Assembly: GCA_012032215.1 (NCBI GenBank)
Contig: JAAURO010000038.1
Span: 1-10,114, forward strand
Direction of reading: 5' to 3'
Source: Limnobacter sp.
Lineage (GTDB): Bacteria > Pseudomonadota > Gammaproteobacteria > Burkholderiales > Burkholderiaceae_B
DNA: 10,114 bases
Numbering within the stretch: position 1 is the stretch's first letter; each line of letters opens with the position of its first letter. The notes below the pieces were generated by a model that was not told where the DNA came from, made no database searches, and saw only the letters and a program-made list of their open reading frames with translations. The translations under genes were made by a program, and so were the position numbers. This document shows, piece after piece, positions 1-7,326 of this stretch.

Positions 1-1
1 G

Positions 2-2104
2 CAGTTCAAAGCCACCCTGAACGAAAGTGCGTTTTGAAGCTACTGGCCGCTGAAAACCCCGGCCAGAAAGCAGAAGCAGGCGGCAGCCTGACAGGCGACA
101 CTACGCTGGGCGGCCACGGGCAAAGCCAGCCTGAATGTCGAACTGGTATCCATTAACCCGGCGCTTTGGGCCGCAGGCATACCAACGGGTGCCATTACCG
201 GCAGCGTGCAAGCCGAAGGGAAACTGCCTGTTGTTGCAGAGGCCACAAAAAACAGCCCACTGCAAGGGCGCGTGCTACTTGACCTTGCCAAATCCACCTT
301 GGGCGGCACGCCCTTTCAGGCGGTGGGCGAACTCTCGGGCACGCCCGAGCGCATAGAGCTGACCGACCTGCGCATTGCCATTTTGGGCAACAGCCTGGTG
401 GCCAACGGCGTGTACGGCAAAGACAGCCCCGGTATAAGCGCTCAGATCAACGCCCCCAATCTGGCCCAGCTTGAGCCACTGGCAGGCCAACCCGTGGGCG
501 GGCTGTTGCATGCGGATCTTTTGGTGCAAGGCGAATGGCCCGAACTTACCGCCCGTTACACCCTGAATGCCAAAAGCCTGCGCTGGGGGCCAAACCTGGC
601 GCTTGAAAACGCCCAAGGCCAAGGGCAAATCGGCCTTGCCCCCGATTCCATTTGGGAAGGCAAGCTAAGCCTCAAAAACCTGCGCCTGGGGCCACAGGCC
701 GAACAAACCGCCGATGCGGTTCAAATCACCCTGCATGGCACACGCAGCGCCCACAGTGTAAGCGCCAGTGTATCCACCGAGTACCCGCTGTTTGCTCGCA
801 GGCGCGCTTTAGGCCTGGCGCTCACACTGAATGGCGGGCTAACCAGCAACCAGCAAGGCCAACAAAGCTGGCAGGGGCAGCTTCAGAAACTGGCCATAGA
901 AGGCCTGTGGCAGCCCGTGCGCAGCCTTACCCTGCAAGCGCCTGCGCAGTTGCAAATAGCTGCCAATGGCCTGCGCCTGGAGGCACTTACCCTCACTGGC
1001 GAAGACGGCAGCCAATTGACCAACCAACTGCTGAGCATTCAGGGCAATGCCCTCAAAATTCAGGGCAACGCCCCAAAAATAGGCATGCCCCGAGCCAGCA
1101 GCCTGCTCAAGCAGCAAGTCACACTGGAAACCAAAAATCTGGTGCTGGCGCTGGATTGGTCTTACGAAGATTCGCCAGCCCGTCTGCAAGGCCTGATCGA
1201 TGTGCGTCATGTCAGTGGCGGCTTTGCAATTTTGTCGGATGCAGAACTGGAAGTGCCCGTACAAGCCCTGAACGCGCAAATCCGCTTTGACCGCCAGGCC
1301 ATAGCCGCCGTGCTCGACATCAACGCGCCCGGTGCTTTGATAGCCCAGGGCGACATTCGCCTGCCTGTGCGCAAAAATGCACAAACCCACCGCTGGGAAG
1401 TGGCCTACAACGCACCCATGCAAGGTGCCCTTGCCACCACCTTTTTAGACATGGGCTGGGTAGGTCCTCTTGTAGACCCTGCCCTGAAAACCTCGGGCAC
1501 CGGCCAGGTGGCACTGGCCGTGGCAGGCACGCTGGACGCCCCGCTGGTCGAAGGCCGCGTGTTTGCCCGCAATTTTGATCTGACCCAACTCGACCAAGGC
1601 ATTCGGCTGGAAGATGGCGTGGTCACCATCGACTTCAACAACGACCGTGCCCGCATTCAGGAACTCGACTTCACCGTGTACAACCGCCAGGCCCCCAAAG
1701 GCAGGCTGGAAGAACTCGGCCCCCTGATTCAAGGCGTAGGCAAGGTAAGCGCCAGCGGCCAGTGGTTTTTGAATGGCGAAGGCGGCGGCATTGAGGTAAA
1801 GCTGGACAGAGTGGGCCTGATTCAACGCCCAGACCGCTGGATTATGACCAACGCCGCCATTTCCATTCAACAGCCCGACACAGAAGACCAACCCCTGAAA
1901 GTGCGCGGAGAAATTTCCGCCTTGGGTGCTTACGTGGAAATGCCCGAATCGGAACCACCCAGCCTGGGGCGCGACGTGGTAATTCGTGGCCAGACCCAAA
2001 CAGCCAGTGATGCCTTGCCGCTCGATGTACTCATTCGGGCCGACCTGGGGCCGCTGTTTTTTTGCATGCCAAAGGGCTTAAAACCCGGCTGGCCGGCAGT
2101 CTGA
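2..2104 (+). CDS. tamB: TamB translocation/assembly factor, C-terminal half, first fragment (5' end outside window)
   Basis: TamB is an inner-membrane-anchored periplasmic protein that spans to the outer membrane and works with the Omp85 protein TamA in envelope assembly and lipid transport. This fragment shows the long, repetitive beta-rich, low-cysteine pattern of AsmA/TamB proteins, with alternating hydrophobic residues and recurrent G/D/N turns. The frame is uninterrupted from base 92 to about 2061. Upstream, coding potential continues to base 2 but hops between frames (QFKATLNES in frame 2, FEATGR in frame 3, LKTPA in frame 2, GGSLTGDTTL in frame 1), so the GTG at 206 is only the first formal start, not a true one. 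The frame runs into a stop at 2104 after a T7 run (2057-2063), while family-like sequence continues in another frame. TamA and the N-terminal signal anchor would lie upstream, outside the window. The family call is strong; the breakage is probably sequence error. Confidence 0.85.
1037..1078 (+). repeat. 21-bp tandem duplication inside tamB
   Basis: Two adjacent 21-base units (1037-1057 and 1058-1078) match at 18 of 21 positions and encode IQGNALK followed by IQGNAPK. The repeat keeps the frame and adds seven residues to a beta-rich region, which a TamB-type structure can probably tolerate. Confidence 0.8.
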
Positions 2105-2841
2105 ACCTGGTGTTGCAAGAAGGTGTGCGCACCGAAAATGGCCGCACGGGCCGCCGACTGGAAGCGCGCGGCACCATTACCGCCGTAGATGGCACCTACC
2201 GCGCCTACGGGCAAGACCTTTCCATCGAGCGCGGCGTGGTGAATTTTCAGGGGCCCTTCGACAACCCGGGCCTGAACATTCGCGCCGTGCGCAAAGGCGT
2301 TGCCGTTGAAGCCGGTGTAGAAATTACCGGCACCGCCTCCCGCCCCAAAATTACTTTGGTCAGCGAACCTTCCGTGCCCGATTCCGAGAAACTCAGCTGG
2401 ATGATACTGGGCCGGGGCAGCAATTCCAGTGGCCGCGACACCGCCATTTTACTAACCGCCGCCACCGCCATTTTTGGCGACGAAGGCGAAAGCACCTCCG
2501 CAAAAATTGCGCGCTCGCTGGGCATCGACAACTTTGCGCTTACCTCTGGTTCGCTAACAGCCGCCGACAGCCGCGCAGCGGGCAGCAGTGTAACCATTGC
2601 CCCCGGCGCCGATTACTCGGCGGGCACCACACTAGGCGCCGACGACTCACTGCTGAACCAGCGCATCATCACCCTGGGCAAGCGCTTAAACCCATCGCTG
2701 TACCTGAACTTCGAACAATCGGTTACCACCTCGGCCAGCGTGCTGAAGCTGACTTACCAATTTAGCCGCAGACTGAGTTTTATTGCCCGCACCGGAGCAG
2801 ACAACGCCGTAGATGCCCTGTACCAGTTCTCGTTCGATTAA
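2062..2841 (+). CDS. tamB: TamB C-terminal domain (DUF490), second fragment after frameshift
   Basis: This is the conserved C-terminal TamB domain, about 259 residues. It follows the first fragment in the frame one base back, starting formally at TTG 2062 inside the T7 run. Hallmarks are DGTYRAYGQDLSIERGVVNF, then a PGLNIRA strand, then SEKLSWMILGR, and a terminal strand ending in YQFSFD, the usual end of the family; the last beta strands resemble outer-membrane porin strands and are thought to contact TamA. Adding one T to the run joins the fragments as LGPLFF-L-HAKGLKTRLAGSL, which reads naturally for the family. There is no Shine-Dalgarno sequence before TTG 2062, so independent translation is unlikely. 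The stop TAA lies 70 bp before grxD. Confidence 0.88.
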   Translation: MHAKGLKTRLAGSLNLVLQEGVRTENGRTGRRLEARGTITAVDGTYRAYGQDLSIERGVVNFQGPFDNPGLNIRAVRKGVAVEAGVEITGTASRPKITLVSEPSVPDSEKLSWMILGRGSNSSGRDTAILLTAATAIFGDEGESTSAKIARSLGIDNFALTSGSLTAADSRAAGSSVTIAPGADYSAGTTLGADDSLLNQRIITLGKRLNPSLYLNFEQSVTTSASVLKLTYQFSRRLSFIARTGADNAVDALYQFSFD

Positions 2842-2901
2842 AACCGCGCAAAGGGAAAACCCTGTTAAAATCAGGAAATTAATAATTTGTAAGCATTACC
2901 C

Positions 2902-2909
2902 GAGGAAAG
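2902..2909 (+). promoter_or_regulatory. Shine-Dalgarno of grxD
   Basis: GAGGAAAG lies 2 bases before ATG 2912, with the GAGG core 6 bases from it. It selects this ATG over the longer in-frame opening that begins inside the end of tamB. Confidence 0.75.
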
Positions 2910-2911
2910 TT

Positions 2912-3262
2912 ATGTCTGCCCAGGAAACCATTCGCGAAACAATTACCACCCATCCGATTGTGCTGTTCATGAAAGGCACGGCGCAGTTCCCGATGTGCGG
3001 GTTTTCTGGCCGGGTTATTCAAATTCTGAAAGCCTGCAATGCGCAAAAGGTAGTCACAATCAACGTGCTGGACGACCCGGAAATTCGCCAAGGCATTAAA
3101 GACTATTCCAACTGGCCCACCATTCCCCAGTTGTATGTTAATGGCGAATTTATCGGTGGCTGCGACATCCTGAACGACATGTTTCAAACGGGCGAATTGC
3201 AACCCCTCATTGCTGCTGCCAGCAACACCGGGCCACAGCCGGGCAAACAACAAGCCCAGTGA
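2912..3262 (+). CDS. grxD: Monothiol glutaredoxin, Grx4/GrxD family
   Basis: A cytoplasmic CGFS-type monothiol glutaredoxin of 116 residues. The family binds a [2Fe-2S] cluster with glutathione, often with BolA partners, and delivers or stores Fe-S clusters rather than reducing disulfides. Visible motifs are the active site CGFS at residues 29-32 after the strand IVLFMKGT, the WPTIPQLYVNGEFIGGCDI block at 68-86 with the cis-proline TIP, and GGCD for glutathione binding. The length is normal apart from a Gln/Ala-rich tail of about 10 residues. ATG 2912 is chosen for its strong ribosome-binding site and because the family begins a few residues before the first helix. The stop overlaps the ubiX start as GTGA, so the two are probably co-translated. 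In many Burkholderiales, from memory, grxD and ubiX follow prfA and prmC; here tamB precedes instead. Confidence 0.95.
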   Translation: MSAQETIRETITTHPIVLFMKGTAQFPMCGFSGRVIQILKACNAQKVVTINVLDDPEIRQGIKDYSNWPTIPQLYVNGEFIGGCDILNDMFQTGELQPLIAAASNTGPQPGKQQAQ

Positions 3263-3825
3263 GCAAACCCGCAATAACCGTGGCCATTACCGGTGCCAGT
3301 GGCGCACTGTATGGCCTTAAAATTCTGGATTTGCTGCGCGAGCGTGGCGATGTTGAAGTGCATTTGGTGGTATCGAGTTCGGGCTGGCTCACCCTGTCCA
3401 CCGAAAGCCCGCTTAGCCGCGAGGCCGTGCACGCCAAAGCCGATGTGGTTCACACCCCCAAGGCCGTGGGCGCTTGCATTGCCAGCGGCAGCCACGAATC
3501 GCTGGGCATGCTGGTGGCCCCCTGCTCTATGCACACGCTGGCAGCCATTGCCTGCGGACTTTCCAGCAACCTCATTACCCGCGCAGCCGACGTTACCCTG
3601 AAAGAAAGACGCCGCCTGGTGCTTTTGCCGCGTGAAACCCCACTGAACCTTGCCCACCTGCGCAACATGCAGTCTGTTACCGAAATGGGCGGCATTGTAA
3701 TGCCCCCGGTGCCAGCGCTATACCACCAGCCAAAAACCATCGACGAATTAATTACCGACACCGCACGCCACGCCATTGAACTGGTAGGGCTTAAGCAGGC
3801 AGGAAGGAAGGTGTGGCGGGGGTAA
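3259..3825 (+). CDS. ubiX: UbiX flavin prenyltransferase
   Basis: UbiX joins dimethylallyl phosphate to reduced FMN to make the prenylated-FMN cofactor used by the UbiD decarboxylase in ubiquinone synthesis. The protein has 188 residues, the usual size. Motifs in order are the flavin-binding GASGA at 12-16, the VSSSG turn at 39-42, APCSM at 87-91, NLITRAADV at 104-112, KERR at 115-118, RETP at 125-128, HLRNM at 133-137 and PPVPALYHQP near 149-158; these are the standard signatures of the UbiX/Pad1 flavoprotein family. The start is GTG 3259, which overlaps the grxD stop by four bases (GTGA), a classic coupling arrangement. The C-terminal tail, about ten residues ending KVWRG, is basic. The cofactor-consuming ubiD is not in the window. 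Only 32 bp separate its stop from the next gene. Confidence 0.95.
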   Translation: MSKPAITVAITGASGALYGLKILDLLRERGDVEVHLVVSSSGWLTLSTESPLSREAVHAKADVVHTPKAVGACIASGSHESLGMLVAPCSMHTLAAIACGLSSNLITRAADVTLKERRRLVLLPRETPLNLAHLRNMQSVTEMGGIVMPPVPALYHQPKTIDELITDTARHAIELVGLKQAGRKVWRG

Positions 3826-3844
3826 AACGGCTACTGCAAAAATC

Positions 3845-3849
3845 GAGGA
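3845..3849 (+). promoter_or_regulatory. Shine-Dalgarno of the orphan gene
   Basis: GAGGA lies 8 bases before ATG 3858, an ideal distance. It supports ATG 3858 over the in-frame GTG 3813, which sits inside the end of ubiX. Confidence 0.65.
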
Positions 3850-3857
3850 TACCGGTC

Positions 3858-5249
3858 ATGCAAACTACCATCGTGCAAGTTCCCGTGGAAATTGGTGCGC
3901 AATCAGCCAATGCCCCCCATGGCGACAACCAACCCATGGGCGCCCTCGAAGAAGCAGTCGTGGCAGTAGCACAATCACTGACACACGCGCTTAAATCGGC
4001 AATCGTATTAGACGGACTGTTTGAAAAACGCGCAGCAGGACAGTTACCGGACATTTCCAAAACCCTCCAAACGCTTCGAAAGACACTGAACGACGTTGAA
4101 GCATTAACCCCCCGACAATTCAAACTGCTGGAAACCTGTCACCAGAACCCCATGAGAAGTGTTCGACTCTTGAACTACCAATTGCTTCATTACGCGGACA
4201 ATTTTCAAATTGACCGGATGTTTCGGGATTACTCCAACCACAACCCCAACAAGCGGATTGGTGTTGAACCGGACGAGGCAGGGAATACCCGTTTCACGAT
4301 AGTGCCAGCCGTGGAAAATGCTTCGGAAGAACCTGAAAAACCGGGAAAGCCTGAAAACCGATGCACATTTCAGGAACTAACCCGCCTCGACTCCTCTCAG
4401 CTGTACTGGTTCATCCATCTAAATTCTAAAACCATGGAAGAGGCTACAAGACACACAAAAAACATTGAAGAAACTGTAGTGGAAAAAACAAAACTACTCG
4501 AAAGATTAAAAAAATATTCCAAAAAGGAAAAAATAAAAATTATTCTTCTGGAAAATATTTTCTGGACAAGGTGGGTACACATCGAATTACTCACCCGCAA
4601 CCTGCGATTTCTTAAAACCAGAATCAGTACAGGATTTACAGGTGATTTTGACTTTTATCTAGAAGCAAGCAACCCAACCCATATGCCGATCATACTTTTT
4701 TCACCTCTGTATGATGAGCTTGAATCTGTTGCCCTGCTTGAATGGGAAATTACGCCTCAATGCTACCTGGAAACACCAAAAGTAAACACCGTATCAGCAC
4801 ACTTAACAGATTCACTTATTGAGGGAAAGAAAGACACCAAAAACGAAAAAAACTCTGCGCAAAGTTCCCCTCCTTTGGACGAGTTAACAAAAAAAGAAAT
4901 ATCCAGAACCGCTGACTGCAAAAAAGCCAGGGAAGTTCTGATTCACATTGCTTATACAGCGTTTCGTACCCTTGTATACCTCGAAGATTTTGAAAAAAAC
5001 AGTTCCCCCACAAAACTGGCCCCCCAAAAAACCATTCAATCCGCTCACCTTTCTTCAGCGGAACAAGAATTTCAGAAAAAAATGGAACCGCTGATCGAAA
5101 ACTTAAGCAGCAAAGTAAAGGACTTCACGGAGGAAATTTACAAAACATGCTTGGCATTGGCAGACTCCATTGGATCACTACTTGATTCATTGAAATTTTT
5201 CGAGTACGGCGAGTCTGCCGAAAAGCAAAAAAAACCGGACTCCCCGTAA
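3858..5249 (+). CDS. Large unrecognised hydrophilic protein, N-terminal part (probably joined to the next frame)
   Basis: I do not recognise this protein. From ATG 3858 the frame encodes 463 residues. It has no signal peptide, no clear transmembrane segment and no Cys/His metal motif. The first 150 residues look mostly helical, with LLNYQLLHYADNFQIDRMF as one amphipathic stretch. A Glu/Pro/Lys-rich linker follows near residues 155-170. A strongly charged, coiled-coil-like segment lies at about 192-228, then a hydrophobic patch ENIFWTRWVHIELL. The last third is Lys/Ser/Glu-rich with several helices. Base composition changes within the gene: from about 4400 onward it is much richer in A and in A-runs than ubiX or purB, which may indicate foreign origin or relaxed codon use. 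The frame stops at 5249 just after an A8 run (5227-5234), while coding-like sequence continues in the next frame. A cytoplasmic structural role or a non-Sec-secreted effector are both possible; neither is shown. Confidence 0.7.
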   Translation: MQTTIVQVPVEIGAQSANAPHGDNQPMGALEEAVVAVAQSLTHALKSAIVLDGLFEKRAAGQLPDISKTLQTLRKTLNDVEALTPRQFKLLETCHQNPMRSVRLLNYQLLHYADNFQIDRMFRDYSNHNPNKRIGVEPDEAGNTRFTIVPAVENASEEPEKPGKPENRCTFQELTRLDSSQLYWFIHLNSKTMEEATRHTKNIEETVVEKTKLLERLKKYSKKEKIKIILLENIFWTRWVHIELLTRNLRFLKTRISTGFTGDFDFYLEASNPTHMPIILFSPLYDELESVALLEWEITPQCYLETPKVNTVSAHLTDSLIEGKKDTKNEKNSAQSSPPLDELTKKEISRTADCKKAREVLIHIAYTAFRTLVYLEDFEKNSSPTKLAPQKTIQSAHLSSAEQEFQKKMEPLIENLSSKVKDFTEEIYKTCLALADSIGSLLDSLKFFEYGESAEKQKKPDSP

Positions 5250-6186
5250 ACAGCAACCACACACAATCCAGCACCCAAAGTCCCCTTCTGTTCAGGCAGT
5301 TTCGCGCAGAGAAGAAAAACCCCTGCATATTGCACAGGCCACCACCGACTACGACACCAGCGAAACCGGTTCGGCAGGCCCCTCGGGGAAAGCAGACAAA
5401 GCAAATTCGACGAGTCAAGAAGACCTGCTCAAGAAAGCAGAAACACTGCTGAATAAAGAACCTTTTTTTGTGAAAAAAGGATACCTTGAAGACGGTGCAC
5501 ATCGGTATTACCCGCCAAACACCGTCATGCATCAAACCAGACAGGATTTAGAAAAAGCAAGAAAACTGGAACAAGCGCTTCACAAAACAGAGGCAAACCT
5601 GAAAGAAAAACAGACTGACGTCTTGGGCGGTGCCATTCAGCAAACGATCCAGCGAATAGAAAAAAAGCGAAGTCAGTTGCAGGGAGAGATTGCCTTTTAT
5701 TCCTCTCCTGACTTTGAGGCAGACCTGATTAAAGAGAACTTGATGGTCGAAGAATCGGATTGGCGAACACTGCTTCACAACGACCAGGTGGCAAGCGTTT
5801 CGTTGCCGAAAGCACTCCCGGTTAGAGAGCAGGAAGGAGCCATTTACGAAATTGGCATCACCGCGAAGCCGATGACCTCCATAGGCAAAAGCCACACCGT
5901 TTGGTTGCACATTCACCTTGACCAACCGTCACCAATCACAGAGCCAGAATTGCTGTACCAAGAGTTGCTGAGAAATCTGGACAAAAGCAGAGCAGCCCAT
6001 CTTAAAAGCAATTTCTTTCGCAAAAAAGGAAAAGAATGGGAGCAGATGCAATATTTAACCAACCAGTCTGTTGAACTGGTTAAGCGGTGCAAGGTAAGCC
6101 AGGGCTTTGGCAACAAGCTGCTTGAAAAATTTCCGCTGCACGCGCATCGGCAGAAACAGGCTATAAGTCGTTCGCGTGCGGTGTAA
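5235..6186 (+). CDS. Large unrecognised protein, C-terminal part in shifted frame
   Basis: This frame is open from 5194 to the stop at 6186 but has no ATG, TTG or ribosome-binding site in its first 270 bases; the first formal start is GTG 5470, directly after a T7 run. It therefore reads best as the continuation of the gene that begins at 3858. Removing one A from the A8 run at 5227-5234 gives a single protein of about 775 residues. Visible parts, in joined numbering, are a disordered Thr/Ser/Gly-rich linker up to about residue 510, a conserved-looking KKGYLEDGAHRYYPPNT segment from about 539, a coiled coil near 559-616, and a C-terminal globular region of mixed strands and helices containing SHTVWLHIHLDQP. 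I cannot assign a family. The last 26 bases overlap the end of the convergent DUF502 gene. Confidence 0.6.
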
Positions 6187-6859
6187 CTTGAGGTTCCGCC
6201 ACCAAAGGCGGAGTGACCACCCCCATGGACACCACATAGCGCAAAGCTTCGTCCACGGTAAGACCAGATGGCAAAATATCGGCCTCAGGCACCAACACCA
6301 CAAAACCTGAAGTAGGGCTTAATGCGGTGGGCACATACACGGACAGATGGGGCGTTTGCCCAAGGGCTTTGGACACGGGCAAGGGTGGGTCGCCCGTAAG
6401 AAACCCGACCACCCATACCCCTGGGTGTGGATAGGGTATTAACACCGCTTGCCGAAAAGCCTGGCCTTTCGAGGACAAAAGGGTGTCAGAGACCTGCTTG
6501 ACGCTGGTGTAAATCACGTTAAAAAACGGTACCCGCTCTAAAAAGGCGTTGCCATATTTAAAAACCGCACGCCCCAGCACGTTGCTGCCAAGCATACCCG
6601 TTACAAACAGCACCACCAAAGCCAGCAGCACGCCCAAACCCGGAATGTCAAACCCTACCACGTAGCCTGGCTGCCAGTGATCTGGCAACAGCAGCAAAGT
6701 GCTGTCCATCAGGCCAACCACAAAACCCAACACCCACAGAGTCGTGATTAAAGGAATCCAGACCAGCAAGCCGGTGAGCAAGAACTTGCGCACCAACAGC
6801 TTCTTGTGCAGCACCTCCCGCGTGGGTAATTTGAAGGACGATTTAAAAAACGGTTTCAT
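6161..6859 (-). CDS. DUF502 family inner-membrane protein
   Basis: A 232-residue membrane protein of the DUF502 family, whose biochemical role is unknown. Two hydrophobic segments are visible, at about residues 25-50 (containing GLLVWIPLITTLWVLGF) and 74-94 (LGVLLALVVLFVTGMLG). They are followed by the family blocks GRAVFKYGNAFLERVPF, the NVIYTSVKQ turn, a YPHPGVWVVGFLTG strand, and VPTALSPTSGFVVLVP near 176-191, ending with a short Pro-rich tail. ATG 6859 overlaps the fmdB stop as ATGA, so translation is coupled. The first 20 residues are longer than I expect for the family; a GTG at residue 23 would give the shorter form. In many betaproteobacteria the next gene is aspS; here the orphan gene converges instead. 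Confidence 0.9.
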   Translation of the reverse strand: MKPFFKSSFKLPTREVLHKKLLVRKFLLTGLLVWIPLITTLWVLGFVVGLMDSTLLLLPDHWQPGYVVGFDIPGLGVLLALVVLFVTGMLGSNVLGRAVFKYGNAFLERVPFFNVIYTSVKQVSDTLLSSKGQAFRQAVLIPYPHPGVWVVGFLTGDPPLPVSKALGQTPHLSVYVPTALSPTSGFVVLVPEADILPSGLTVDEALRYVVSMGVVTPPLVAEPQVTPHANDL

Positions 6860-7191
6860 GCCTGGCCAGATGCTTGACCACCGCCCTGACTGGACTTGCC
6901 TGCTTCAGGCTTGGCGGCCTCAGATTTTGCGGCCTCTGGTTTGGGAGCATCCGGCTTACCCGATTCCGAAGAACCTGATTTGGCCGCTTCCGGTTTTGCA
7001 GAAGAACCATTGCGGAAATCGGTGACATACCAGCCAGAACCCTTGAGCTGAAAGCCAGCCGCCGTTACCTGTTTGCCAAATGAACCCACTGCCCCACAAG
7101 ACGGACAGTCTGTCAGCGGTGCATCGCTCATTTTTTGCAGACAATCCTTGGCAAATCCACAAACACTGCATTTGTATGCGTAAATTGGCAT
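6856..7191 (-). CDS. FmdB-family zinc-ribbon protein
   Basis: A small protein of 111 residues with the FmdB/CxxC_CxxC regulatory-protein zinc ribbon, starting MPIYAYKCSVCG. Zinc ligands are C8 and C11, then C29 and C32 (CPSC). The block QVTAAGFQLKGSGWYVTDF at 41-59 is typical of the proteobacterial members. Residues 62-111 are a low-complexity tail of Lys, Pro, Glu, Ala, Ser and Gly with repeated KPEAAKS-like units. The family name comes from a putative regulator in formamidase and methylamidase clusters, but its role in bacteria such as this is not established. ATG 7191 is chosen because the family starts MPIY and because GGAG sits a few bases upstream; a longer in-frame start at 7218 would add nine unconserved residues. 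It is probably the first gene of a two-gene operon with DUF502. Confidence 0.93.
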   Translation of the reverse strand: MPIYAYKCSVCGFAKDCLQKMSDAPLTDCPSCGAVGSFGKQVTAAGFQLKGSGWYVTDFRNGSSAKPEAAKSGSSESGKPDAPKPEAAKSEAAKPEAGKSSQGGGQASGQA

Positions 7192-7207
7192 ATTTACTCC
7201 AGATACC

Positions 7208-7236
7208 TTGAAAAACAAAACCGCGTATTATATGAT
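7208..7236 (+). promoter_or_regulatory. Predicted plus-strand sigma-70 promoter facing away from fmdB
   Basis: TTGAAA (7208-7213), a 17-base spacer and TATGAT (7231-7236) form a near-consensus promoter on the plus strand. Its -10 overlaps the fmdB -10 on the opposite strand. The expected start is about 7243. No plus-strand protein gene lies within reach; the next feature is the terminator at 7300. Confidence 0.4.
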
Positions 7237-7256
7237 GCGCCACTGAAAGTGGCCAA
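7227..7256 (-). promoter_or_regulatory. Predicted sigma-70 promoter of fmdB-DUF502
   Basis: On the minus strand a perfect TATAAT (7232-7227) is preceded 18 bases upstream by TTGGCC (7256-7251), giving a likely transcript start near 7220 and a leader of about 28 nt before ATG 7191. The -10 is strong and the -35 partial. Confidence 0.5.
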
Positions 7257-7326
7257 CATTTGCAAATAAAAAACTTTCAAGTAACTTTTTTGGATTGCGG
7301 GCACGGCAAGCCGCGCCTTTATTTTT
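7243..7326 (+). ncRNA. Candidate small RNA of about 80 nt
   Basis: The candidate is defined only by a promoter-like motif (7208-7236) and a good intrinsic terminator (7300-7326) at the right spacing and on the same strand. The body between them is A/U-rich with no clear known RNA family; it contains the runs AAAAAA and TTTTTT near 7270-7291, which could pair. No coding frame with a ribosome-binding site is seen. It could equally be a short divergent by-product transcript of the fmdB promoter. Confidence 0.3.
7300..7326 (+). terminator. Rho-independent terminator, plus strand
   Basis: The stem is GGCACGG (7300-7306) with CCGCGCC (7311-7317), containing one A/C mismatch and a CAAG loop. It is followed by TTTATTTTT (7318-7326). 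The T-rich tract is on the plus strand, so it does not serve the flanking minus-strand genes. Confidence 0.6.

Noticed and set aside
839-1423. Long open frame on the minus strand inside tamB
   Set aside because: It is the antisense shadow of a GC-rich coding region; the sense strand has clear TamB character.
2852-2890. Possible grxD promoter and small AGGG/CCCT hairpin in the tamB-grxD gap
   Set aside because: TAAAAT and TAATTT look like -10 boxes, but no -35 sits at a proper distance, and the 4-bp hairpin is too weak.
5690-6186. Resemblance of the orphan C-terminus to large secreted toxin domains
   Set aside because: The mixed pattern around SHTVWLHIHLDQP and the AHLKSNFFRKKGKEWE helix is only vaguely similar; no catalytic motif can be named, so no toxin function is claimed.
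6195-6212. TCCGCC/GGCGGA hairpin near the end of the convergent genes
   Set aside because: It has a 6-bp stem but no T-tract on either strand, and it lies within the DUF502 coding region; not a supported terminator.
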